Shown piece by piece: positions 1 to 6,569 of a stretch of DNA of 7,483 bases (positions are counted from its first letter, which is position 1; every line of letters starts with the position of its first letter). Below the pieces are notes generated by a model. The model worked only from the letters and a program-made list of their open reading frames with translations. It did no database searches and was not told the origin of the DNA. A program made the position numbers and the translations under genes. The DNA comes from an uncultured Odoribacter sp. (GTDB lineage Bacteria; Bacteroidota; Bacteroidia; Bacteroidales; Marinifilaceae), in contig CAMWQQ010000072.1 in assembly GCA_947176455.1 (NCBI GenBank), positions 1-7,483 of the forward strand, given 5' to 3'.

Positions 1-266
1 GTCGTGGCTTTGAACTCTCCGACCAGCTCAACGCCGGTGCTTTCATCCTCGTCCACGTTGAATGTCGTGGGAAGCGGTCCGCCTTCCGGCAGTTTCGTGT
101 CATACAGATGCCACGTGTTGTCAATGGTCGCCTTGCAGACGATATCGAAAACTCCTTCGCTGACTTTCTGGAAGGTGATGTTCCATTTTACAGGTTTCAA
201 GACCTGTGCCGACAGATTGGTCGCGAACGCCGCGAACAAAATCATTATTGCAAATAGTTTTTTCAT
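1..266 (-). CDS. N-terminal part of a DsbD-like thiol:disulfide interchange protein (cut by left edge)
   Basis: The reading frame opens at the ATG at 266 and stays open for 88 codons to the window edge, so only the N-terminus is visible. It begins with a signal peptide (MKKLFAIMILFAAFATNLSA, probable cleavage after LSA, before QVLKP). What follows (PVKWNITFQKV, IDNTWHLYDTKLPEGGPLPT, ending near LVGEF) resembles the periplasmic N-terminal domain of the Bacteroidota DsbD / cytochrome c biogenesis family; the W-H-L-Y and L-P-E-G-G-P pattern is the main reason. In that family the domain accepts electrons from a membrane core and passes them to periplasmic partners. The membrane segments and thioredoxin CXXC lie outside the window, so it could be a shorter protein carrying only this domain. 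It lies 123 nt downstream of infB on the same strand and may be read from that operon or from its own weak promoter. Confidence 0.7.
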   Translation of the reverse strand, partial: MKKLFAIMILFAAFATNLSAQVLKPVKWNITFQKVSEGVFDIVCKATIDNTWHLYDTKLPEGGPLPTTFNVDEDESTGVELVGEFKAT

Positions 267-299
267 TTCTTTTTGGTTTAGTGTTATTTTTATGGTTTA

Positions 300-307
300 C
301 AAAGTAA
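300..307 (-). promoter_or_regulatory. Possible weak -7 element for the DsbD-like gene
   Basis: Read on the minus strand the octamer is TTACTTTG, one mismatch from the Bacteroidota -7 consensus TAnnTTTG. It ends 33 nt before the ATG at 266. No TTTG -33 box is seen about 19 nt upstream, so this is a tentative call; read-through from infB is an alternative. Confidence 0.3.
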
Positions 308-389
308 CGAAATAAAACATATATCTTGGTGTTAGACAGGTGTTAAAAGTTCCTTAATGTGAACGCTTTCCGTTCCTGTCGTCCTCCTT

Positions 390-3146
390 TTACAATGTTT
401 TCTTGACTTCGACTTCCTGATAAGCCTCAATCATATCGCCCACCTGGATGTCGTTGTAATTTTCGATATTCAAACCGCACTCAAATCCCTTGGCAACTTC
501 CTTGACGTCGTCCTTGAAGCGTTTCAGGGAGCCCAGCGTACCGGTATGGATGACAATGCCGTCCCGAATGACGCGTGTCTTCGCAGAACGGGTGATTTTG
601 CCTTCCCGGACGATACAGCCGGCAATCGTACCCACCTTGGAAATCTTGAACGTTTCCAATACCTCGACGGTAGCGATGACTTCTTCCTTGATTTCCGGAG
701 AAAGCATGCCTTCCATGGCGGATTTCAGTTCCTCGATAGCCTGGTAGATAATGGAGTAGAGCCGGATGTCTATCTGTTCTTTCTCGGCGAGCTTGCGTGC
801 GCCCATGGAAGGACGTACCTGGAAGCCCACGATGATGGCGTTGGAGGCGGCTGCCAGTAGCACGTCGCCCTCGGTGATTTGGCCTACTGCCTTGTGGATG
901 ATGTTGACCTGGATTTCGTCCGTGGACAACTTGATCAGGGAGTCTGCCAACGCCTCAATGGAACCGTCGACGTCACCTTTGATGATGACGTTCAATTCCT
1001 GGAAATTGCCGATGGCGATGCGGCGTCCGATTTCATCCAGTGTGATGTGTTTCTGGGTACGCAGACCTTGTTCGCGTTGCAATTGCTCGCGCTTGTTCGC
1101 CAGCATTCGGGCTTCTTTGTCGTCGGACATGATGTTGAACTTGTCACCTGCCTGCGGAGCACCGTTCAAACCGAGAATCAGGGCCGGTTCGGAAGGACCA
1201 GCCTGTTCCAGCTTTTCTCCCCGCTCGTTGAACATGGCTTTGACGTGTCCGAAGTACTGACCTGCCAGCATGATGTCCCCGACTTTCAGTGTTCCGGTCT
1301 GTACCAGCACCGTGGCAACGTATCCCCGACCTTTGTCCAAGGAAGATTCGATGATAGAACCCACTGCTTTGCGTTTCGGATTGGCTTTCAGCTCCAGCAA
1401 TTCAGCTTCGAGCAATACTTTTTCCAGCAGTTCCTCGATGTGCAGGCCTTGCTTGGCGGCGATTTCCTGGCATTGGTATTTACCTCCCCATTCTTCCACC
1501 AGATAGTTCATGTTAGCCAGTTCCTCCCGGATCTTGTCCGGATTGGCTCCCGGCTTGTCGATTTTGTTGATGGCGAATACAATGGGCACTCCGGCGGCGC
1601 TGGCGTGGTTGATTGCCTCTACGGTCTGGGGCATCACGCTGTCGTCGGCGGCGACGATGATGATGGCGATGTCGGTTACCTGGGCACCGCGAGCACGCAT
1701 GGCTGTAAACGCTTCGTGACCCGGCGTATCCAGGAACGTAATGGTCCTGCCGTCAGCCAGTTTCACGTTGTAGGCGCCGATGTGCTGCGTGATGCCTCCT
1801 GCCTCTCCGGCGATGACGTTTGTTTTCCGGATGCTGTCCAGCAAAGAGGTCTTACCGTGGTCCACGTGTCCCATGACGGTCACAATCGGCGGACGGGATT
1901 CCAGATGTTCATCCAGATCCTCTTCTTCCTCTTCTATGGCTTCCTGGATTTCCACGCTGACAAATTCCACCGAATAGCCGAATTCATCGGCGACGATGTT
2001 GATGGTTTCGGCATCCAGACGCTGGTTAATGGAAACGAACAATCCGAGGGACATGCAGGCGGAAATCACGTCCGTCACGCTGATGTCCATCATGCTTGCC
2101 AGTTCCGCCACCGTCACGAACTCGGTCAGCTTCAGGATGCTTTTCTCTCTTTCTTCCAGTTCCTGCTCGGCTTGCAGTTTTTGGTGCACGGCATCCCGTT
2201 TGTCCCGACGATGCTTGGAGGTCTGGGATTTCCCTTTGCTTCCTAGACGGGCAAACGTGTCTTTGATTTGCCGGTCAACATCCTCGTCGGAAATTTCTAT
2301 CTTCTCGTTTTTCTTTTTCTTCAGTTTTTTCAGCTTCCGCTTGTTCTCTTCTATTTTCGCGTTCTTGTTCGGCGAAGAAGAAATGGAATCCAGCTGGATT
2401 TTTTCGTCCTGACGTTGAATCCTTTTCCGCTTTTTCCGGATGTCGGAATCATCGTCCGGTGTATTCATCGCTTCCGGAGCGTTGGGCGTGCCTGCCGGTT
2501 TCGGATTTTTCTTCATTTCCCGGCGGTCTCGTTCCTTTTCCTGCTTGCTTTTCTTCGGTGGACGGGTACGCTGGTTAAGGGCGTCTAAGTCAATGGTGCC
2601 GACCACTTTCACTTCCTTTAAAGCCGGTTGTGCGACTTTGAAAGAGGTGGTCTCGTCTTGAGCGACGGTCGCTTTAACCGTTTCCTGCGTCTTCGTCTGA
2701 TTGTCCGTTGCCTTGGTTTCGGCAATCGGTGCGGTTGCTTCCTGCTTGACGCTTTCGGCTTTTTCTTCCTGTGGAGCCGCTTTGCGTTCCGGATTCAGGT
2801 CGATGCGGTCGATGATTTTGATTTTGCTTTCCAGTTTCACCTCGTCTTTGACGGAGATGAATTCGTCTTCGCTGTCGTCTTCATCGCTTTGGGTCGAAAC
2901 GTTTCCCGAGGCATCGATGCTTACCGTTTCTTTCTTTTTCCGGGAGTTTTTCAGGTCAACCAGAGAAGACTCCTTTTTGACCTGGCTGTCGGACGAAAAC
3001 TCCTTTGCCACCAGGGCATATTCTTCGTCCGTCAGTTTGGCGTTCGGGTCCGAGGATATCTGTTGCCCTTTGCTGTGCAGGAATTCCACAATCGTGGACA
3101 ATCCCACATTAAATTCCCGGGCTATTTTACTTAATCTTACTGCCAT
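390..3146 (-). CDS. infB: Translation initiation factor IF-2
   Basis: IF-2 is the cytoplasmic GTPase that delivers fMet-tRNA to the 30S P site and promotes 50S joining. The 918-residue protein shows the expected layout: an IF2_N helical domain at the start ([14 protein letters not shown], about 1-50), a long charged low-complexity linker (about 60-335, with a lysine-rich run near 269-282), a second IF2_N-like domain (about 338-395), then the G domain. G motifs are visible: GHVDHGKT at 426-433, DTPGH at 473-477 and NKID at 527-530; the G5 position reads AAK (563-565) rather than the common SAK. Domains II to IV follow to the C-terminus ([16 protein letters not shown]). Length is normal for Bacteroidota, whose IF2 has a long N-terminal extension. 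It lies 27 nt after nusA with no terminator between, so it is the third gene of the rimP-nusA-infB operon. No strong terminator is seen after its stop. Confidence 0.98.
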   Translation of the reverse strand: MAVRLSKIAREFNVGLSTIVEFLHSKGQQISSDPNAKLTDEEYALVAKEFSSDSQVKKESSLVDLKNSRKKKETVSIDASGNVSTQSDEDDSEDEFISVKDEVKLESKIKIIDRIDLNPERKAAPQEEKAESVKQEATAPIAETKATDNQTKTQETVKATVAQDETTSFKVAQPALKEVKVVGTIDLDALNQRTRPPKKSKQEKERDRREMKKNPKPAGTPNAPEAMNTPDDDSDIRKKRKRIQRQDEKIQLDSISSSPNKNAKIEENKRKLKKLKKKKNEKIEISDEDVDRQIKDTFARLGSKGKSQTSKHRRDKRDAVHQKLQAEQELEEREKSILKLTEFVTVAELASMMDISVTDVISACMSLGLFVSINQRLDAETINIVADEFGYSVEFVSVEIQEAIEEEEEDLDEHLESRPPIVTVMGHVDHGKTSLLDSIRKTNVIAGEAGGITQHIGAYNVKLADGRTITFLDTPGHEAFTAMRARGAQVTDIAIIIVAADDSVMPQTVEAINHASAAGVPIVFAINKIDKPGANPDKIREELANMNYLVEEWGGKYQCQEIAAKQGLHIEELLEKVLLEAELLELKANPKRKAVGSIIESSLDKGRGYVATVLVQTGTLKVGDIMLAGQYFGHVKAMFNERGEKLEQAGPSEPALILGLNGAPQAGDKFNIMSDDKEARMLANKREQLQREQGLRTQKHITLDEIGRRIAIGNFQELNVIIKGDVDGSIEALADSLIKLSTDEIQVNIIHKAVGQITEGDVLLAAASNAIIVGFQVRPSMGARKLAEKEQIDIRLYSIIYQAIEELKSAMEGMLSPEIKEEVIATVEVLETFKISKVGTIAGCIVREGKITRSAKTRVIRDGIVIHTGTLGSLKRFKDDVKEVAKGFECGLNIENYNDIQVGDMIEAYQEVEVKKTL

Positions 3147-3173
3147 ATATTAATTCACACAATTTTCTGATTA

Positions 3174-4412
3174 TTATTCAAATTCAGCCTTCAGGATGCT
3201 CAGCACTTCCCGGATGGTTTCGATTTCAAGGTCGGTGCGGCTTTCCAGTTCCGCCTCGTCCAGTTCCAGTACGCTCTTCGCCGTGTCGCACCCCACCCGC
3301 TTCAATTCGTCGATAATCCAGCCTTCGATTTCATCGGAGAACTCGTCCAGGTTGACATCTTCTTCCTGTGTGTTGTCCAGTTCGCGGTAAACATCGATTT
3401 CATAGCCGGTCAGCTGGCTGGCAAGCTTGATGTTCAGACCGCCTTTCCCGATGGCGAGGGAAACTTCCTCCGGGTCGAGATATACGTTGGCTTTCCGGGT
3501 CGAGTCGTTGATTTCGATGTTCTTGATTTTTGCCGGATTCAGCGCACGGGTGATGTAAAGTTGCAAATTGTTGGTGTAATTGATGACGTCGATGTTCTCG
3601 TTGCGCAATTCCCGGACGATGCCGTGAATGCGGGAACCTTTCATGCCGACGCAGGCTCCCACCGGGTCGATGCGGTCGTCATAGGATTCCACGGCGACTT
3701 TTGCCCGTTCGCCGGGTACCCGTACCACGTTTTTAATGGTAATTAGTCCGTCGAAAATCTCCGGTACCTCGTTTTCAAACAGCCTTTCCAGGAAAACGGG
3801 CGAGGTGCGGGACAATACGATGTACGGATTGGAGTTGCGCATTTCCACCCGGATGACTACCGCCTTGATGGTGTCGCCTTTCTTGAAGAAATCGCTGGGA
3901 ATCTGTTCCTGCTTCGGGAGAATCAGCTCGTTGCCTTCGTCGTCCAGCACCAGCATCTCTTTTTTCCAAACCTGGTAAACTTCGCCCAAGATGATTTGGC
4001 CGACTTTGTCCTTGTATTTGTTGTAAATGTTGTCTTTCTCGAGTTCGAGGATGCGGGCGGAAAGGTTCTGTCGCAGGGCAAGCACGGAACGGCGTCCGAA
4101 ATCCTTGAATTTGACTTCGTCGGTCACCTCTTCGCCCACCTCGTAGTCGGAGTCGATTTGCTTGGCTTCGCTCAGCGTGATTTCCGTATTGGGGTTTTCC
4201 ACTTTGTCGTGCTCCACGACGGTGCGGTTGCGCCAGATTTCCAGGTCGCCCTTGTCGATGTTGATGATGATGTCGAAGTTTTCGTCCGTACCGTATTTCT
4301 TGATAAGCAGGTTTCTGAAAATATCTTCCAGCACTCTCATCAGGGTGGCGCGGTCGATATTTTTGAATTCTTTAAATTCAGCGAATGAATCAATCAGATT
4401 AATGTTTTCCAT
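3174..4412 (-). CDS. nusA: Transcription termination/antitermination factor NusA
   Basis: NusA binds RNA polymerase and nascent RNA and modulates pausing, intrinsic termination and antitermination. The 412-residue protein has an N-terminal polymerase-binding domain (about 1-130, with DKGDLEIWRNR and YEVGEEVTDEV), an S1 domain (about 137-205, GEVYQVWKKEMLVLDDEGNE), KH1 (about 230-295, GMKGSR at 256-261 in a strongly conserved DDRIDPVGACVG stretch) and KH2 (about 300-345, IGKGGLN at 321-327). The last 60 residues form one acidic helical module (EIEGWIIDELKRVG to the terminal AEFE), as in other Bacteroidota, instead of the two AR repeats of E. coli. The ATG at 4412 follows an A-rich stretch and leaves 46 nt after rimP. 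Second gene of the operon; in E. coli NusA is known to feed back on its own operon, which matters for the leader hairpin upstream of rimP. Confidence 0.98.
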   Translation of the reverse strand: MENINLIDSFAEFKEFKNIDRATLMRVLEDIFRNLLIKKYGTDENFDIIINIDKGDLEIWRNRTVVEHDKVENPNTEITLSEAKQIDSDYEVGEEVTDEVKFKDFGRRSVLALRQNLSARILELEKDNIYNKYKDKVGQIILGEVYQVWKKEMLVLDDEGNELILPKQEQIPSDFFKKGDTIKAVVIRVEMRNSNPYIVLSRTSPVFLERLFENEVPEIFDGLITIKNVVRVPGERAKVAVESYDDRIDPVGACVGMKGSRIHGIVRELRNENIDVINYTNNLQLYITRALNPAKIKNIEINDSTRKANVYLDPEEVSLAIGKGGLNIKLASQLTGYEIDVYRELDNTQEEDVNLDEFSDEIEGWIIDELKRVGCDTAKSVLELDEAELESRTDLEIETIREVLSILKAEFE

Positions 4413-4458
4413 GTTGATTTTTTAGCTTTATATTTTTAAATGATGATGAATGATTTCG

Positions 4459-4920
4459 TTAAAAGGTGACGATGTCCTTGATTTCCTGGATGTCCTTGCG
4501 GGCGATTTCCCGGACGGTGACGACCGTCTCTTTTTTCTTTTTGCCTTCCACCGCTTTCTTTTCCTCGTATTCCACCGTCAGCGTTTCGGTGTCGAAGGCT
4601 TTCAACGTGCCGGTCAGCCGGCTGTTGTCCCGCAACTTGAGCTCGACGGCTTTGCCCAGGTTCTTCCGGTACTGCCCTTCCACCTTGAAGGGGTAGCCGA
4701 TGCCGGCGCTCGATACCGTCAGTTCAAAATCCTCTTCGTCCCGGTTGAGGCGACTTTCGATTTCCCGGCTGACTTCGATGCAGGTCTGGATGTTCACGCC
4801 CTGCAAGGCGTCTGCGAAAATCTCGATGACGTTGTCCTTGCTGATTTTCAGGTCGACCAGGAACAGCTCCCTGCTTTCCAGTACCGCCTCCGCAATGGCT
4901 TTGATGTTTTCAATGTTCAT
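4459..4920 (-). CDS. rimP: Ribosome maturation factor RimP
   Basis: RimP assists late assembly of the 30S subunit. The 153-residue product (MNIENIKAIAEAVLES to IQEIKDIVTF) has the N-terminal alpha/beta domain with the conserved C-x-E-v-S-R-x-I-E-S-x-L-n-R stretch, the E-L-x-V-S-S-A-G-I-G motif (family S-S-P/A-G signature) followed by PFK, and a C-terminal SH3-like barrel with a lysine-rich loop (VEGKKKKE). An in-frame ATG exists at 4953, but it would add a non-conserved MPAGTEKRDSH and start inside the U-rich tail of the leader hairpin; the ATG at 4920 gives the usual family N-terminus and length (about 150-155 residues), so I chose it. It is the first gene of the rimP-nusA-infB operon and is preceded by a leader of about 80 nt and a consensus promoter. 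Confidence 0.96.
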   Translation of the reverse strand: MNIENIKAIAEAVLESRELFLVDLKISKDNVIEIFADALQGVNIQTCIEVSREIESRLNRDEEDFELTVSSAGIGYPFKVEGQYRKNLGKAVELKLRDNSRLTGTLKAFDTETLTVEYEEKKAVEGKKKKETVVTVREIARKDIQEIKDIVTF

Positions 4921-4950
4921 GTGACTGTCTCGTTTTTCCGTGCCGGCAGG

Positions 4951-4981
4951 CAAAAAGAAGAGGGGACCTGCCGTCCCCTCT
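4951..4981 (-). terminator. Terminator-like hairpin in the rimP-operon leader (candidate attenuator)
   Basis: On the minus strand a perfect 9-bp stem (AGAGGGGAC / GTCCCCTCT, 4981-4973 with 4967-4959) encloses a 5-nt loop GGCAG and is followed at once by TCTTTTTG. That is the shape of an intrinsic terminator. It lies inside the predicted rimP transcript, between promoter and start codon, and no other minus-strand gene reads into it from the right, so it can only act on the rimP-nusA-infB message. On the plus strand the downstream run is CTCTTT, a weaker terminator tail. Termination in vivo is inferred, not shown. Confidence 0.6.
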
Positions 4982-4982
4982 C

Positions 4983-5000
4983 TTTAGCCGTTCAGCTAAA
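4983..5000 (-). other. First leader hairpin of the rimP operon
   Basis: On the minus strand TTTAGC and GCTAAA form a perfect 6-bp stem around a 6-nt loop TGAACG. It lies at the predicted 5' end of the rimP transcript, one base upstream of the attenuator-like stem. It could protect the 5' end or belong to a folded leader; no function can be assigned. Confidence 0.45.
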
Positions 5001-5007
5001 TCTGACG

Positions 5008-5038
5008 CAAAAATAAAAAGAATAATCGGATTGCCAAA
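5008..5038 (-). promoter_or_regulatory. Bacteroidota-type promoter of the rimP-nusA-infB operon
   Basis: On the minus strand TTTG (5038-5035) is followed after exactly 19 nt by TATTTTTG (5015-5008), a perfect match to the TTTG-N19-TAnnTTTG consensus used by the primary sigma factor of Bacteroidota. Transcription should begin a few bases further, near 5000-5003, giving a leader of about 80 nt before the rimP ATG at 4920. Confidence 0.75.
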
Positions 5039-5067
5039 GATTTTCCGGAAAAATCTGTTTGGGAAGT

Positions 5068-5232
5068 AGTTTGTAAAGTTCATAAAGTTATAAAGTTTAT
5101 AAAGTTCGGGTATGCTTTGGGATTGTGTTTGCGAGGCGTTGTTCTGCCCGGCCGTTCCAACAGCCGTAGACTAAACACCCCGCAGGGGTTAAAAACTTTA
5201 TGAACTTTACAAACTTTTTAACTTTATAAACT
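5068..5232. repeat. Intergenic inverted-repeat element built of AAAGTT / AACTTT units
   Basis: The left arm carries four AAAGTT units (starting 5075, 5084, 5092, 5101; steps of 9, 8, 9). The right arm carries four AACTTT units (5194, 5203, 5212, 5220; steps 9, 9, 8). A 22-nt stretch at 5068-5089 is the exact reverse complement of 5194-5215, and a 13-nt stretch at 5094-5106 that of 5220-5232; the order of the two pairs is the same on both sides, so they are not nested as one simple hairpin. The centre (5107-5193) is GC-richer, codes for nothing I can recognise, and contains CCCC-GCA-GGGG (5178-5188). The element sits between the divergent rimP and LRR promoters, 29 and 36 nt from their -33 boxes. 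It may be a dispersed Bacteroidota repeat or small non-autonomous element, or a shared upstream regulatory region; I cannot decide. Confidence 0.7.
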
Positions 5233-5268
5233 ATAATATGAATTATGCAAGTTTTTTCACATTCCCGC

Positions 5269-5298
5269 TTTGATGTTCACAAAAGTTTACTACATTTG
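5269..5298 (+). promoter_or_regulatory. Bacteroidota-type promoter of the LRR-FISUMP operon
   Basis: TTTG (5269-5272) is followed after 18 nt by TACATTTG (5291-5298), a perfect TAnnTTTG -7 box with near-ideal spacing. Transcription should start around 5303-5306. This lies downstream of the in-frame ATG at 5245, which argues that translation of the LRR protein starts at 5317, 5320 or 5350 instead. Confidence 0.7.
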
Positions 5299-5316
5299 AC
5301 AAAACTAAATTTTGCT

Positions 5317-6564
5317 ATGATGAAAAGAATGTCCGTCTGTTTGAATAGTATGAAATCCAAGTGTTTTATGCTATTCGCGTGTCTAAGCCTGTTGCTTGCT
5401 ACCACCTCCTGCAACAACGACGAACTGGAATTTAATGACCCCCAACCGTCAAAACAATACACCAAAGCCGAACTCATCGAGCAGGCGTTGAGCCGAAAAA
5501 ACCGTACCCGAACCGCGTCAGAGTCAGAGTCCGTAAATATGGTTACCATTAAAAACACGGTTATAATCAGATGCTTTGCCGTGGAAGATATGCAAATCGA
5601 CTGGGGAGATGGAAGTTCGCTAGAATCGATTCCAAGAAGCAATCTTTCTCCGCATACCCATACCTATACAGACAATATGCCATCACACCATATCGGTATC
5701 ACAGGTTCGGACGATGCAATTAAAATATTGTTCTTGGATAATAATGGCCTGATTATGTTGTATTCTAACGTCCAAAAGAATTTAATACAGTTGTACTGTA
5801 CGAACAATAACCTGGATAATATAGATTTGGGTAATTGTCCTAATTTGAGACAACTTCATTTGTCAAATAACGAACTTGCTTTCGTAAATATTTTGAGTTT
5901 GACGGATTTATACACCCTTCTGGTGGATCATAATCAATTGAAGGACCTCGATGTGTCTGGAAATGTAAATCTTCATGTATTGGATATCGGAAACAATCGG
6001 ATACAGAAGCTCGATTTGACGAAAAATGCAATACTGTCGTCACTGAATGTCTCCTTTAACCCGATAACTGATCTTGACTTGACTCAAAACACGGAATTGT
6101 CACTTATTTCTTTGGAAGACCTTTCGATAAATACAATTAACGGCGCTCAAATTAGCGACACGACTTTTTTTGCTTTCCCGGAATTGCGTCAACTCAATAT
6201 CGCTTACACTCCCTTTTGTGCTTTGGATTTGTCAAAAAATCCATTGTTGTATGGCCTCAATATTTCCGGCACGGCAATAGGCACATTAGACATATGGGAT
6301 TTACAAATGCAATATTTGTATGCAAGCCGCTCTGAATTAAGATATCTGACATACCAACCGAGCTGTTTTGAAGAGCTGTATGAGTTACGCATAGAACGTA
6401 CTCCTTTTGAAGATAAGAAAGAAAATATTGAGAATCTCGGGAATAGATTACCTGCCAGAGAAGGGATGACCCCGGGATACATATATTCCTACTCAAGAGA
6501 TATTAACATATTGGCAACGGAACTTGCTAAAGGAAAGAAAAATTGGGTCATTAATCCATCCTAA
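5317..6564 (+). CDS. Leucine-rich-repeat lipoprotein, probably surface exposed
   Basis: Not a gene I can name. The product (415 residues from 5317) has a lipoprotein signal: a hydrophobic stretch ending in LLLATTSC, with Cys at residue 32 as the lipidation site. The next residues, NNDELEFND, are acidic, like the export signal that sends Bacteroidota lipoproteins to the cell surface. A short domain with IDWGDGS (about 94-100) and a later H-x-Y / I-x-I-T-G pattern resembles the PKD-like region that precedes LRRs in many Bacteroides proteins. From about 134 to 350 run LRR units of mostly 21 residues (pattern L-x-x-L-x-x-x-x-N-x-L-x-x-L-D-L), and the tail (RLPAREG to KKNWVINPS) looks like the usual end cap. 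The start is uncertain: MKSK at 5350 gives the most typical signal peptide; 5317 and 5320 are also possible. Likely role: binding or adhesion, ligand unknown. Base composition is visibly more AT-rich than in the rimP-infB block. Confidence 0.85.
   Translation: MMKRMSVCLNSMKSKCFMLFACLSLLLATTSCNNDELEFNDPQPSKQYTKAELIEQALSRKNRTRTASESESVNMVTIKNTVIIRCFAVEDMQIDWGDGSSLESIPRSNLSPHTHTYTDNMPSHHIGITGSDDAIKILFLDNNGLIMLYSNVQKNLIQLYCTNNNLDNIDLGNCPNLRQLHLSNNELAFVNILSLTDLYTLLVDHNQLKDLDVSGNVNLHVLDIGNNRIQKLDLTKNAILSSLNVSFNPITDLDLTQNTELSLISLEDLSINTINGAQISDTTFFAFPELRQLNIAYTPFCALDLSKNPLLYGLNISGTAIGTLDIWDLQMQYLYASRSELRYLTYQPSCFEELYELRIERTPFEDKKENIENLGNRLPAREGMTPGYIYSYSRDINILATELAKGKKNWVINPS
5716..6303 (+). repeat. 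Leucine-rich repeats within the lipoprotein gene
   Basis: Nine consecutive LRR units can be laid out: six of 21 codons (from AIKILFLDNN to FNPITDLDLTQNT), one of 29 codons with an 8-residue insertion (ELSLISLED to FFAFP), one of 21 (ELRQLNIAYTPF to SKNP) and one of 20 (LLYGLNISGTAIG). Further degenerate units follow (QYLYASRSELRYL, ELYELRIERTPF). The repeats are diverged at DNA level. Confidence 0.8.
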
Positions 6565-6569
6565 ATAGA

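Noticed and set aside
4..315. A 103-codon plus-strand frame at the left edge.
   Set aside because: It overlaps the minus-strand DsbD-like N-terminus, which has a convincing signal peptide and family motifs; the plus-strand translation has neither.
361..375. Small hairpin GAACG-gaaag-CGTTC after infB as a terminator.
   Set aside because: The stem has only 5 bp and no U-rich run follows on the minus strand, so it does not support a terminator.
879..2246. A 455-codon open frame on the plus strand opposite infB.
   Set aside because: It is fully antisense to infB, whose protein is conserved from end to end. The translated product has no recognisable domain and its composition is that of a mirrored coding frame.
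3996..4388. A 130-codon plus-strand frame opposite nusA, and similar frames opposite rimP (4450-5016).
   Set aside because: Antisense shadows of conserved genes; no domain and no promoter or start context.
4921..4953. An upstream in-frame ATG extending RimP by 11 residues.
   Set aside because: The extra residues are not typical of RimP and the start would fall inside the tail of the leader hairpin.
5176..5190. CCCC-GCA-GGGG palindrome as an intrinsic terminator.
   Set aside because: The stem is 4-5 bp, no U-run follows in either direction, and it lies upstream of both divergent promoters, where no transcript is expected.
5068..5232. The AT-rich repeats as a CRISPR array.
   Set aside because: Units are 6-9 nt and adjacent, with no spacers of uniform length, and they face each other in two inverted groups.
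6204..6496. Minus-strand frames inside the LRR gene.
   Set aside because: Antisense to a repeat-rich coding gene with a clear domain; the translations show nothing recognisable.
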